Assembly (NCBI GenBank): GCA_003254925.1
Contig: QANZ01028989.1
Span: 228,610-292,609 of the forward strand
Direction of reading: 5' to 3'
Length of the DNA stretch: 64,000 bases
From: Chamaecrista fasciculata
Lineage: Eukaryota; Streptophyta; Magnoliopsida; Fabales; Fabaceae
Part shown: positions 9,797 through 21,692 of the stretch, in pieces
How positions within the stretch are numbered: the first letter of the stretch is position 1
How the letters are laid out: each line of letters starts with the position of its first letter
The notes under the pieces: model-generated
The model's database searches: none
What the model was told of the DNA's origin: nothing
Seen by the model: the letters and a program-made list of their open reading frames with translations, nothing else
Program-made: the position numbers and the translations under genes

Positions 9797-12700
9797 ATGG
9801 TGTTCTCTGCGAGTTTGAACCTTCACCCTAGATTTTCTCTGGTTCCCAGGTCGTCGCTATGGACTCCGAACAAGCTTTCTCAGGCTTTCCCGCGAAGTTA
9901 CGGGAAATTCTATCAAAATTGGAGCTCGATTTCATCGAGATCGCACTTTACAACAAAATCTGTACTGTCCGAGAAGTTTCCAAGAGTGGCTGCCCAATCG
10001 ACTGGACCCATTGCTCCAGCTGAGCTTATTGAAGTCGTCAAATCTGCTGCTCAGACCGGTGCCGAGGTTTGTTATGATCGCTATTTCGATGGATTGTTTT
10101 TTTAAATTTCAATATGAAGTGGTTGAGGCTATCTTGTTTTTGCGATTGGCATTTGAAAGTCGCATTCAACTCTTTGTGAGGTTATTCTTATCTGTGAAAA
10201 GGAACGCATTCTAATTTGTGGGTAAAATTAGAAGCAGTAATTGATATGAAATTGTTAATTAGTTCAAAAGAAAAAAAAACGCTGGAAATGGGAATTAGGG
10301 TCGTCATGGGAAATAGGAAGGGAAATCGCTGGAAGCATAAGTTATGGATTCATTGGTTTATTATGATTTGGTTAATAAGTTACCTTCGCTCTTTACCCAT
10401 TGTCAAGAACCATTTCATTTCTTAGCAGGTTGTTCAGAGAATTTTTTTTCTTTTTCATTTTTCCTCCTAGGTATATATTATATAAGGTTTTGGCATGCTA
10501 TTCATATCTTTTTGTCATTTCCAGGTTGTGATGGATGCTGTTAATAAGCCTCGGAATATTACATATAAAGGATTAACTGACTTGGTGACCGAGTAAGGTC
10601 TCACTGAATCTCTAATATTTGTGAGCTTTGGTATTTGTCTGGGTCCATTTTTTTTGGTAATCTATGTTTTTTGTTTGAATTTATATGATTTTTGAAGTTT
10701 AAACTCTGACTTCCTTTCGAAGTCTATCTTCATTTCCTTTGTTATTACATATTTTAATTTCTAAATTCTGACTGAATAAGATTGCTTCTTATTTCTAAAT
10801 TATACTCACTCAATTTTTAATTATTTACAGGACAGATAAAATGAGTGAAGCTGCCATATTAGGAGTGGTGAAAAAGAATTTTAAAGATCATCTTATTCTT
10901 GGGGAAGAAGGCGGAATTATAGGAGATTCAGCATCAGATTATCTCTGGTGCATTGATCCTTTAGGTTGAAATTTCATTTAATACTCATTTTTGCTTCCCA
11001 TTGTTGAGACATTAAGGACAGCAATCAGGGACTAAACAAAATACATTATTGAAAGACTTAATGGCAGGATGTAAAACATTGAGTATCAACCTTTATTTTA
11101 CTATAACTATAACCAAACAAAGGCACTTTACACTTCACTTTTGAGCAGTCCAAGTAACTATTTCATTAACCTAGAAGAGTTACCTAAAACCCTAGTTCCT
11201 ATAACCCATTATTAAGGAATTATAATAATCATCCTCTTTCTATGATCCTCTGTTTAATATAATATGTTTTTTCTATTAAAACAAATCTCCCCTTCCCTAC
11301 TACATATGCATTTATGTGTATTAGAAGGCATGTTGCTTGTGCTTTTCTAATTTTGTATTGTGTTATTTACAATAATCACACAACTTTGATAACTTACAGA
11401 GTTTTGATATTTATGTAGATGGAACAACAAACTTTGCTCATGGCTATCCTAGCTTTGCAGTTTCTGTTGGAGTTCTATATCGAGGGAACCCTGCAGCAGC
11501 TGCTGTGGTACTTTAGTCATATTTTTTTATTTCTATTTCCTGTTTTTTGACAACTGGTTAAATAACTGTGGGAGAAAACAAGAAACTAATGTTCCAGTAG
11601 TTATTGACTCTCTGAAATTATATATCACTAGTTAGAACTTAGAAATAACACATCTTTTTTGTAATTGATATAATTGAAATTGAAACTTAGATACCTCTTT
11701 GTTTGACAAAAACTGAATGAATAGATGTTTTCTGTTCATTGTACTTGATATATACTAATATGACTTAAAAATAGTTTATTTGAAGTCTAGGAACTGCAAT
11801 GATTTTCACTGATGATTGAATGAATATTTATGCATATAAGACAATCTTTTTGACTTTGCATAGAGAATATTGCATCCCTAGAAGGATCTTTTCAATTTAT
11901 CAATTACGGAGAAATCATATAGAATGTGTCATCTTGTCTTATTTTCTTCTATTTTTTCCTCGCTTTTTGTTATTGAGGATTTTATTTTTTCTCTTATAGT
12001 TTCTTTTCTGTTAATGAAAACCTCATTTTCTGTTAGAGAAGCTCATGATTGTAACCTTGTAATCACTCATCGTATATGGGCTATCACTTAAATCTTCTAG
12101 TAAACTTTCTATCATGGTAAATGAAGTAGGAATGAATAAAGTAGATAAAAAAAATACATTAATATGCATTTTTATATATTTCAGGTTGAGTTTGTTGGAG
12201 GTCCTATGTGTTGGAATAGCCGTATTTTCTCTGCAACTGCTGGTGAAAAACATTTTTTTCTAGTTGCTATTTCCCCCAAAAAGAAACAAAAATGATTTGT
12301 CTTATTAAAGTTATCAATGAACTACATATCATTACTCTGCAACCAGTTCTCTTTACATTCTAGGCGGTGGAGCATTCTGCAATGGTCAAAGGATCCAAGT
12401 GAGTACAACTAGTCAGGTTAGTTACTTATAAGGTACATTTAATGCTGTGCATAATTTACATTACTAAGTGCAGCAACAGATGGTCGTTAGGATTTCTTCT
12501 TTTATCTTTTGTGTGATACTAACTAGTGTAGGAAAAACTACATATTATTGTTAGTTTGTCATGATTAGTTTCTATAAAATATTAGTTTCATTTTTTTTTT
12601 AATTTGATGATTTATCAATTCTTATCTTCTAAGGAGGATATCCTAAATCATTTTTATAATCTTTCAAGGTTTAGGATACTGTTGTTGAAGAGCGACCAAT

Positions 12701-14347
12701 TTTTGTAAGATAAGTGTTGCAACTTAAGGGAAATGGATTTTTGTTAATTCAAAATAAAGAGTACTAAGCCAATGAGCATGGCGTTGCCTAATGAATATGT
12801 TGTGATAATATCGCAAGTATACTTGATAAGTTGATGTGGTAGATACTAGATACTGTTTGAAGTTTGTCCCATGGTTTTGCCCTCAGCATTGGAGAGGTTT
12901 CCATATTAAATTCAATTCTCTTTATATGTAAGTGTTTTGAGCTTATTTACTATTTTTTCTAACTGGTGATTGGTTGATTTAGATTTACCAAACACTTATT
13001 ATGTTTACGTGTCACTTGTAATTATTGAAATGTGTTGAGGAAAAAATCCATTTCCCCCAACATTATGTGTAAAATAATCTTCCTTTTCTTTTTTATAGGT
13101 GGAACGATCTCTTCTAGTGACAGGATTTGGGTATGAACACGATGATGCATGGTCTACTAACATAGAATTATTCAAAGAATTTACTGATGTCAGCAGGGTA
13201 ATTACCTAAGTTCTATTTAGAATGTACTCTTTCTTTGTTTCTCAAGAGTTTGTTTCTCATTTCTGTGCTACTTTGCTCTCTCTCAATGTTTAGGGTGTAA
13301 GGCGCCTTGGTGCTGCTGCAGTGGATATGTGCCATGTAGCTTTGGGGATTGTAGAAGCCTACTGGGAATATCGTCTAAAACCTTGGGACATGGCTGCTGG
13401 TGTTTTGGTAAGCTCTATGAGTTTTTCATTTTTTATCCTTATTCTCACATGTTAGCCAGTCCAGCATATTTGACATTGAAGCTAGTGCATGAAAAACTTA
13501 TTGTTATTATTATTATTATTTTAATTCAGAAAAGCAGAAATTTGGTTTTCAGGATTTGTCTAATGATAATCATAGGCAACCAGTCCATTATGGCACATGT
13601 TTGAAGGAATTCACGTTGATTGACTAGTAGATAATGAATTGAGTTTTTTTTTTTTTTTTTNNNNNNNNNNNNNNNNNNNNNNNNNNNNNNNNNNNNNNNN
13701 NNNNNNNNNNNNGGGGCGTTGTTTCCAATGGTGGTTTGTAGAAAATAATTTTTTTGTGCAGAAAAGAACCTTAATTATCTAATCTAGAGGAGGAAAACAA
13801 GATGAAAAAGGTCAATGACTTTTAGTGTAACTGAGACAAGAGGGACCAGTTATGTTACAGTCTCAAATCCACAAATGTGACTTTGATGAGAAAACAGAGA
13901 ATTTTTAGGCTTGGACACTTTTGCATCCTGAATTTATCTTGCAATACCTGAAGTACTTAAAATATTATGAAGTTTTGTTTCATTTTTCCTTCTTTTAGAT
14001 GGTTGAAGAAGCTGGTGGGAGAGTTACTCGAATGGATGGTGGACAATTTTGTGTATTTGATAGATCCGTTTTGGTTTCGAATGGTGTGGTCCATTCAAAG
14101 GTTAGTCTCTTGCTTATTTTTCATTCTAAGATGCTTAATATCGTCTGAGATCATTTGAATGCTTGTGGAGTTTTAATAACTAGTTACCTAAAGTGTGGAT
14201 ATTTTTGTTTTCTTAACTATTACTACTTGTTGATCTCTACGAGCACAGTTGCTGGAAAGGATTGGACCTGCAACAGAGAAGTTAATAAGCAAAGGGATTG
14301 ATTTCTCATTGTGGTATAAGCCTGAGGGTTACAGAGCAGACGTTTGA
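9797..14347 (+). CDS. IMPL1: Inositol monophosphatase-like phosphatase, chloroplast (IMPL1-type, 10 exons)
   Basis: Exons: 9797-10066, 10525-10592, 10831-10964, 11419-11507, 12185-12242, 12364-12416, 13099-13197, 13294-13407, 13999-14100 and 14249-14347. All phases close, giving 361 residues. The FIG/IMPase fold signatures are intact: GEEGG with metal ligand Glu139, WCIDPLDGTTNFAHG with Asp155 and Asp158, and PWDMAAGVLMVEEAGG with Asp289 near the C-terminus. The first 60-70 residues are rich in Ser, Arg and Phe with few acids, as in a plastid transit peptide. The family dephosphorylates D-myo-inositol 1-phosphate and related sugar phosphates with Mg2+. The sequence resembles Arabidopsis IMPL1 rather than IMPL2, the histidinol-phosphatase branch (judged from memory, e.g. 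GFGYEHDDAWSTN). A 52-base gap lies in intron 8 and does not touch an exon. Confidence 0.95.
13661..13712. other. Assembly gap (52 N)
   Basis: Unknown bases follow a poly-T run inside IMPL1 intron 8. The gap length may be an estimate. Confidence 0.99.
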
Positions 14348-14828
14348 AAGCTACTTATTTAACAGCAATATAATTGAGGGAGATTTTATTTTATGTTTCC
14401 CCCTTTCCCTTTCTTCAGTAATTGCATGCATTTTGTAAAGTTTATGCTTGATTTAAATTAGCTTCTGCTGTACTTCTGATACTTCACAATCATTTGTTTG
14501 GGTTGAAATTATTATCGTAAAATGAAACAAACTGGATGATATACCATTTATTGATATCTTACACATGATCATTCATATAAAAATTAAACAAACATTATAG
14601 ATTTAGACAAAATCCACATTATCATGATATAAGTATAGATAAATTATCAATAACCAAATATTTCATGAGTTTAAAATAAGTAAACAAGGCGTACTTAAAC
14701 TAGCAAGCAAATTAAACAAGTTTATAATCAGACTAGGTACTGCCATAGATTCTCCACATATATATATATATATATATATATATTTGAATATTGCATGCAT
14801 GCAAGCATGCATTATTTCTGTAGATTAA
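14348..14828. other. Convergent 3' spacer
   Basis: About 480 bases separate the IMPL1 stop codon from the PP2-A1-like stop codon. They must hold both 3' UTRs and polyadenylation signals. A TA repeat lies at about 14758-14782. I see nothing else. Confidence 0.7.
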
Positions 14829-16849
14829 TCAGAGAGGGATAGTGAAATCGTGATCAGAATGAGCAGGCTTGATGGAGACACCTTTGATGAGAAGGCCTTG
14901 TTTCCAATTGCCAGCTTCATATTCATACAATGAGAACTCCAAGAATTCAGTATCATTTGGTGATGATGGTGCTATAAACTTGCCTACTGGAATCTCTGTC
15001 CATGATCTCACATTTCTCACTTTGTCTCTCAGATTCAATCTGTACTCTTGCTTATTATTATTATTGTTGCCTCCTCCAAGAAGCACAAGCCTGAGATTGA
15101 TTGGAACCTCCCATCCAAATGCTACTTCATTGAGCATGACATGAAATGAAACTTGATACAGAGTTCCAGGTGAAAGCTTCTTTATCTCTAATCTTCCATT
15201 CACTTCTAACCAGCACACTGCTTTCAGTTCAGCCACCTCTATCTTTGTCCCACTCCCACTGCATGCATATATGAAGTATTTATTTTAGTATATCTTATAT
15301 TATATGGCTCCACCCCTTTTTGGTCGTCCACATTTTAAAACTATAGTACAAAATTAATAATAAGAGGAAAATTATTATTTGATCCCTTCTTTTTTATTGA
15401 GTTAACGATTTAGTCCCTCATTTATTTTACATACACATTTGCGTGCCCATTAGGGCACGCAAAGCCTCTAGTATATTATATGATTTGGGAGATAGACGAC
15501 AAAAATGTTTCAAAGTCATATAATATAATACACACACATATATATATATATATTCTGTAAACTACTAATTTGCGACTTTTTTCAATTAAGTCTTTCTATG
15601 GACTGAGTTGTACACTACTAGAGTGCTCTTAGAGTACCAACAAAGGGTTGATCCAAGTGGTAAATGTCTTGGTATATCATTCAAGCAATATTCTAGATTT
15701 AAAATTTTGTGAATACAATTATCTTTGTTGGAAGATTCTCCCACTATAATCATATGCATGACGCGGGTCGAATCCAAGTTAATCAAAGTAAAACTCTGAA
15801 TATCAAGTGGGCAACCAAAAGAGACTAACATGTAACAAGTCTTTTTTTTTTGTCAAATACTTGACCAAACATTTCGAAAAAATCAATAACTAGATTAACA
15901 TTGTCCATATAATGTAGGGACCTAAACAGCTGAGATCCTATCATTGAATTGTATATCTTAAACACTTAAGTGTATATTTAATGAAATATTGGTTACTTAA
16001 ATTTGTATGTATATACAGTGTACCTTAGAACTAAATGGAAATTAATATACTTAAAATTCATATTTACCTTGATTCTTCCATGGACAGCCATCTCCAGTAC
16101 ATCTCGGTATCACCCCAAGTGATTGAAAGTGACCTCGCATACAACATGAAGCAGTTGCAGTTCAACTTCTTGTCCATCCAATATTTCTGCATATAATTTA
16201 TATCATCAAAAGAAAATTATATTTCATTTTCAAGGTTGAAACTAAAATACCATACATACATGAAATACAGTCTTAGTACTAAAGGCTTTACCTTAGTCTT
16301 GTGGTGCAAGAAGACTCCAGAATAGAGTTGTTCATAGAGCTTATTACTCTCAGAAGATGTATCAATTGGAGAGTCAGCATCCTTCAATATTTGTTGCAAG
16401 TTCTGTGGAATACTAGCTTGTTTCACTACCACCGCTTTCTTATTATAGTTTTCTGATGATCTGTTTGGTGAGTTTTGTGGAAAACTACTATTAGTTAGTA
16501 GTACTTTTTCCACTTTCTGATGATGATCATCATGTGGGCTTAAGGATTTAGACCCATAATTAGGTTTTTGATCAGCTTGCTTTTTGGAATTTTCTCTGTT
16601 GCTCACTGATCTTTGTAAGTTTTGTGGCACACTTGATGGAGATGGAGCTTCCTTCAACTCTAACTTTTTTATGCCATTTCTTCTCTCATGGTACTCTTGT
16701 TGTTGCTGTTGGTGCAACGGTTGTTTTTGTTGCTGTTGTTGCGACGGTTGATGTTGCTGTTGTTGCGACAGTTGTTTTTGTTGTTGTTGTTGCTGATGTT
16801 GTTGTTGTTGAGTCTCTTCTTCTAGCTGCTTGGAAATTTCAGCCCCCAT
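14829..16849 (-). CDS. PP2-A1-like phloem lectin with poly-glutamine N-terminus (3 exons)
   Basis: Minus-strand exons: 16292-16849, 16068-16186 and 14829-15258; phases close to 368 residues. Residues about 190-365 are a phloem protein 2 domain: KYWMDKKLNCNCFMLYAR, ITWGDTEMYWRW, VCWLEVNGRLEIKKLSPGT, FGWEVPINLRL, SLYEYEAGNWKQGLLIKG. PP2 proteins bind N-acetylglucosamine-type glycans and accumulate in sieve elements. There is no F-box, which places it in the A-type group. The first exon encodes an extension of about 186 residues. Residues 14-51 are mostly Gln with a few His, Lys, Pro and Ser; a Ser/Asn/Lys-rich linker follows. Known A1-type proteins have a shorter leader, so the Gln tract is unusual. 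It is not a gene-model artefact, since the frame is open from ATG to the lectin exons. A Helitron lies in intron 2. Confidence 0.9.
15293..15471 (+). mobile_element. Non-autonomous Helitron (179 bp) in PP2 intron 2
   Basis: The 5' end is TCTTATATTATATGG preceded by A. The 3' end has the hairpin TTGCGTGCCC-atta-GGGCACGCAA, then a short GC spacer and CTAG followed by T. This is the Helitron signature: TC start, subterminal hairpin, CTRR end, insertion between A and T, no target duplication. It is a close copy of 54165-54335, differing mainly by small indels. No Rep/helicase is encoded. Confidence 0.85.
15586..15845. repeat. Dispersed repeat of uncertain class, possibly SINE-derived
   Basis: The phrase 'gggtcgaatccaag' resembles a pol III B-box core, with 'agtggtaaatgtcttgg' upstream, but the A-box spacing and tail are not convincing. 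It lies in PP2-A1-like intron 2. Confidence 0.25.
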
Positions 16850-16911
16850 TTCTCTTCACCTATTGATTGATTGTTATTATTGGAATTATACTTTCCTTGA
16901 ATCACAACTCC

Positions 16912-16924
16912 TTATATATAAATA
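16912..16924 (-). promoter_or_regulatory. TATA box of the PP2-A1-like gene
   Basis: On the minus strand the sequence reads ATTTATATATAAG, a strong TATA element about 65-75 bases upstream of the ATG at 16849. That spacing would allow a leader of 30-40 bases. Confidence 0.6.
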
Positions 16925-18179
16925 GTAGGGAAAAAAATTATAATTATCCTGCTTTGAGGAATGGAGAAATTACATGCATGCCAGTACTTCTCTTTAACTC
17001 ATCATGCTAATAATTAAATATAATTTTAAGACCACATATTAAAATATTAAAGAGAATAAAGTAAATCTTTATTTTTTTATTATTTCAAAGTATGACACAA
17101 ATATAATATAATATTTTACGAATGGCAAAGAATATGTTCATTAATTTGTTTAGTCTCTCACTTTTTTTTTTCGGTGGGGGGCTTATCTACAAGANNNNTT
17201 TTTTCGGTGGGGGGCTTATCTACAAGAATATGGAGAAAAAAAAAAGAAAAATGTTGTTCATTTATATAAAAATATTATATATATTTCATTATTCCAAAGC
17301 TTTGAAATATATATATATATTGTTTTTCTACCTAAATTAAAGTTGTGTTCATTTATATTTGTGGAACATAATTAAAGAAACCAAAAAGTTTTTATTCGTC
17401 CAAGATAATTAGGCATCTGGTTCTAGCTAACGGGGTATGTAAATGTCATATCTTTATTTTCAGATTCTTGGTTTCAACTATCGGCTATAATCAATCTTGT
17501 CAATTCACTTTGTTTTTCCTCGGTATAATAATGTAGGTGAAAATTAATTCTATTTGGACTAAATAGAAATTTGAGTCTTTTTTACAATATCAATTCTAGG
17601 GATTGAATTTGAATTCTCTCACTTAGGATGCAGCTCGACAACTATTACACAAAACCATTATTGATAATTTTTACCTCTTTGTTCCATTAAAAAAAATTAC
17701 CTCTTTTTCACGTCTTCATCCTAAATTTAACAGTTTTCTGATTAATTTGGATATAAATACCAAATATATATTTAGTGTAAAACCGTAAATTAAGGACAAG
17801 GTAAATAAAATAATTGATTTTTTTTCTTTTGTAGTTTTACTATCTGATCTCAATAAGTTAACTAACTGAAAAATTTTGCATTAATTTCAAAGCAACTGTA
17901 TGACATGACTACATGACATATATATAGGGTACACAAAATATTCGATATGATTATGTTAATTACAATACAAATCAAACAAAATGATTATGATGAACTAAAA
18001 ACAATAACACACTGATTAAGTTACATGAAGATTTAAAAAAAAAAAAAACTAATTAATTAAAGCAGAGTTTTTTTATTTAAAACTAAATTAAAAATGACAA
18101 AACTTGGTATACTTAATTTTAGTCACTCTCAAAAAACCATATATATATAATTAGGAGAAAAACATACATAATTAAGTAA
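16925..18179. other. Spacer between the two PP2 genes
   Basis: AT-rich with no gene. It holds the small gap at 17195-17198 flanked by a duplicated segment (see findings) and a TA tract near 17309. The rest shows nothing I can name. It contains the upstream region of the first PP2 gene and the 3' region of the second. Confidence 0.6.
17195..17198. other. Assembly gap (4 N) with duplicated flanks
   Basis: The segment 'cggtggggggcttatctaca' appears on both sides of the four N, at about 17172-17191 and 17205-17224. This looks like a contig join that failed to collapse an overlap. Confidence 0.9.
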
Positions 18180-20171
18180 TTATATATTATTTATGGCCTT
18201 AATCTTGATTCCTGCAAGGATCATATTACCCTTCCACCAAGCACTCTGAGTTTCAAACATTCCAAACTCAACAAAGCCATCATTAATGAAATTATTGTTG
18301 GAGATTATTGAGAATTGACCACCTTGTATCTCATGCCATATTTCTTGCTTCTCTCTGTATGCTTCAAGATTTATGCTCTTCTCATCATCATCATTATCAT
18401 CACTATCTTCTTTTTCTTCTTCTTCTTTTCCAATATTATTATTAATATAATTGAGTCTAAGCTTGAACTTGATTGGTGCAGAATGCCATCCAAATGCATC
18501 AACCCTAAATTTGACAACATAATAAATCCCATATGTTGAACCATTCTTGAACAAACTCATAGGAAGTTTTCCTGTCACTTCAAGCCAATTCACTTGAACC
18601 AGCAATCCACAGTGGTTGAACCCTATCAACCTTTAAAACAAACCAAAAAAGAAAAGAGATCAAATTAAATTAAGAGTGTATATTTTAAATATTAGGTTAA
18701 ATGGTCATTTTGGTCCTAAATGTATGCTCTAATGTTCATTTTGGTGCTTTATGTTTCAAAATATTTCATTTTGGTCCCAAACTATTGAATATGATCATTT
18801 TTCTCTCGTTTCAAGTTTGAATGTAACGAGTTCGAAATTACGTATTGTTATCAAATAGTACTTTCTCTATTCAGTTTAGACCGTTAGCAAACCAGGTCAA
18901 ATTGTCATAAAAATATATCGTTTGTTTCACGATTAAATATACAAAATTGATTATATTTCTCTTGTTTCAAGTTCAAATGCAACGAATTCAGAACTACGAG
19001 TTACTCTTAACAAGTCTTTTGAACTTAAAATGAGAGACGAGAGAAATATGACCAAATTTAATAGTTTAGAACCAAAATAAAATATTTTTTCAATATTTAA
19101 GACCGATTTAAACATTTTGAATTATAAAGAACAAAATGAACATTAGTGCATACATTTAGAACTGACCCTTTGACCTAAATATTATATCTAAATTAGGATT
19201 ATTATTTATTTGACAAAGTTGTGAGTAAAATGAATTGTTAGGTTTTAATTAACTTATTATTTTGTCTTTTTGTCAATGCTATATATCAATCCCATATATA
19301 TAATATTGTCAATGATGATGAATAAGGTAGTGCAATTAAAGATTTTGAGTAAAAGTTATCTTGTCTTGAATTTATATATACTTTTAATTCTAAATCCAAT
19401 AATTTATTTTAAAAAATTATATTGCTTATTTCTTAAAATAGGTAATCAATCCCATATAATATTGTCTATCTTACCTGCTTTCCTCATCCTTGAGATCCAT
19501 AAATTGCCAAAATCTGGTGTCATTGCCCCAAACAATGTTGAGAGCCTTTACAGGAACCCTAATGATCAATCTTGGAAACTCTATATCTTCCCCTTCTTCT
19601 TCATAACTTCCATCCTGAAACAAAAACAAATTTCATATGATCTTCTAATTCTTAATTAATAACAAAAAAAATATAATTTCAAATTTTGTAATTGGGTTCT
19701 TAAAATTTTAATTTTCTTTCTAAAATAACAACTAACCCCATGCATGATCGATCTATATCACTCATTCAGTCATTCACTCGTAATAATCAATAAATCCCTA
19801 TGATAATTTAAATTTAGTTATTTTAAATAACTTAATTTACAAATTGAAATTGCCTTGATCTCTTCATAATATATATATATATATATATGTATGTATATTA
19901 TAACATTAGGATCTTGTAGTTGTTGGCTGTCCAAATCATATATATTATTTGGACATGCAAAGCCCTATATATATCTATATAATTCCTATCAAACTATATT
20001 TTCAAATCTTAACTATATATAACATTAATTAAAATATATAAATATACAATAATAAGAGGAAGAATGAATTAGAATTAATGAATTAAAGGGAAAAAAAATG
20101 AATGAAGACAGTCTTACTCCCTTCCAATGAGCATTGCTAACTTTAATATGCTCCTCAGAAGCCATATCCAT
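18180..20171 (-). CDS. PP2-A9/A10-like lectin (3 exons)
   Basis: Minus-strand exons: 20118-20171, 19475-19614 and 18180-18630, giving 214 residues. The order of PP2 motifs is kept: FPRLIIRVPVKALNIVWGND, TRFWQFMDLKDEESR, VQVNWLEVTGKLP, YYVVKFRVDAFGWHSAPIK, FVEFGMFETQSAWWKGNMIL. It resembles the short A9/A10 branch (recalled from Arabidopsis) rather than its neighbour, with which it shares gene structure (introns in matching places) but little sequence. Residues 133-149 are an acidic Glu/Asp insertion (KEEEEKEDSDDNDDDEK) between two beta strands. The start at 20171 gives MDMASEE; a second ATG two codons on is equally possible. The second intron contains a Mutator-type MITE. A glycan-binding role is inferred from the family. 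Confidence 0.85.
18695..19175. mobile_element. Foldback MITE, Mutator-type (481 bp) in PP2-A9-like intron 2
   Basis: Flanked by perfect 9-base duplications TAAATATTA at 18686-18694 and 19176-19184. Inverted ends are GGTTAAATGGTCATTTTGG and the reverse complement of its right end, GGTCAAAGGGTCAG. The arms share 'ctaaatgtatgc' and 'taatgttcatttt'. The centre carries the 'caaatgcaacgaattcaga' core shared with 24617-25114 and the direct repeats near 7.8 and 8.6 kb. It encodes nothing. Confidence 0.85.
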
Positions 20172-21041
20172 TGTGTTAACCATCGAATACATCATCTAAT
20201 TTTAAAACTTGCACCAAATTCACCAAAACTTCAAGTATATATATCTAAACACATCCACACACACACACACATATATATACAAATACTTAATGGATTATAT
20301 ATATTTAGATGCTGTAATATAATGTAATGTCTAATGATTTATGTTAATTAAGTAGTCTGCTATACAACACTTTATTTTCTTTATCTTTTTCACTTTTACT
20401 TTTGTCATAGCTAGCTTGAAGCTTCTAGTCACCTGCAAATTAAAGCTGCACCTTAGCTTGTGACTTACGCAAGCATAAGTTACATTCAAGTATTCAACCA
20501 CCACTTCTTCCTTTTATTTATTTATTTTTTTTTTGTCAAAAAAATTACTTTGCAATTTTTATTTTTTTTATTAAGCTAGAAGTATTTTTCACTCATTATT
20601 CGTATAGCAATCTAAATTAAAGATTAATTTCATTTAGATCAAGAGTCAATAATTAAAGCTCTCTTAATAATGTCAACTTCAAAAATTGAACATTAGTCCT
20701 CTCTCACCCAGGGTGTAACTTGCTTACTACTCTACTAAGTCGTTGGTACTTTTCAAATTTATATAGATGGTGTATTAACTCTGCCAAATTAATCACTTTA
20801 AGAATAAACTTATTTTCCATGTTTATCTTTATTACTATTAAATTAAGAGTAAAAATAAGGCAATATTGCTTTATAGATGAAGTAATTAATCAGTAAAGAA
20901 TTTGGCTCATGTAAATATGTTTATTATGAGAAAAAAAAAGTAATTTAATTACTCAAATTTGTTAGTTTCATTTACATACACATTATAATCTAACGAAATT
21001 TTTAATTAATTAAAGCAATTAGTTAAAAAAAGTATAAAGTG
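20172..21041. other. Upstream region of the PP2-A9-like gene
   Basis: AT-rich. It has CA/TA repeats at about 20253-20285 and a TATA-like ATATATATAATCC (minus strand) near 20296-20308. At 20640-20750 a diverged dispersed repeat ('ctcttaataatgtcaact') has a relative at about 51250-51345. No gene. Confidence 0.5.
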
Positions 21042-21055
21042 AAACCTTGTGTAAC

Positions 21056-21241
21056 AACCAACAAGTGTTTGGTGTAGCGGCTAGGAGAGCTAAATCCTAG
21101 AGAGAGGACCCAGGTTCGATCCCTAGAGTCGACATTGTTGGAAGGGTTCTGGCCATTTCGTCTCTGAGGCCCGAATGGAATTAGTCTTCGTTTAGACCGT
21201 CCTACAGATAGGCGAGGGAAACTCATAACTTAATCGGAAAA
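21056..21241 (+). mobile_element. tRNA-derived SINE
   Basis: About 186 bases with a pol III A box TGGTGTAGCGG near 21070 and a B box GGTTCGATCCC near 21113, at tRNA-like spacing. A tRNA-unrelated body and a short A-rich 3' end (cggaaaaaaa) follow. Perfect 14-base duplications AAACCTTGTGTAAC flank it at 21042-21055 and 21242-21255. The head does not fold as a full tRNA, so it is not a tRNA gene. Confidence 0.85.
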
Positions 21242-21255
21242 AAAACCTTGTGTAA

Positions 21256-21642
21256 CACGAAAACAAAAAGAAGCATCAAAGCATTGTAGAGCAGGAGGAA
21301 TATTTGTGTGTGGATAACTAATAAATCTGTTGATAAGGTTTCCACTTCGTTGCTTTTTTTTTGTTTTTGGCCTGTACTTCGTTGCTTTCAAAGTTTTCCT
21401 TTCATACTGAAAAAAGATAAAGCTTATCCCAGAGGAATATTTATATTATCAATATATATGTAAATATTATTTTTAAATTTAAAAAATATAAAATAAATAT
21501 AAATTTATGTTAAAATTATTTATATGTTTTAAAATAAAAAAATTAAGTAGTAATAATTAAGTTACTTAATTTTCTTATAAGTTTTTCGCCACTTTATTTT
21601 TCTATTTAACATAATCAAAATACTCCAAAGTCATACATCATC

Positions 21643-21692
<50 letters not shown>

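Noticed and set aside
16624-16866. Val/Ala-rich plus-strand open frame
   Set aside because: It is the antisense reading of the poly-Gln tract of the PP2-A1-like gene.
21066-21125. tRNA gene on the plus strand
   Set aside because: A and B boxes are present but there is no acceptor stem or anticodon arm. The perfect flanking duplication shows it is a SINE head.
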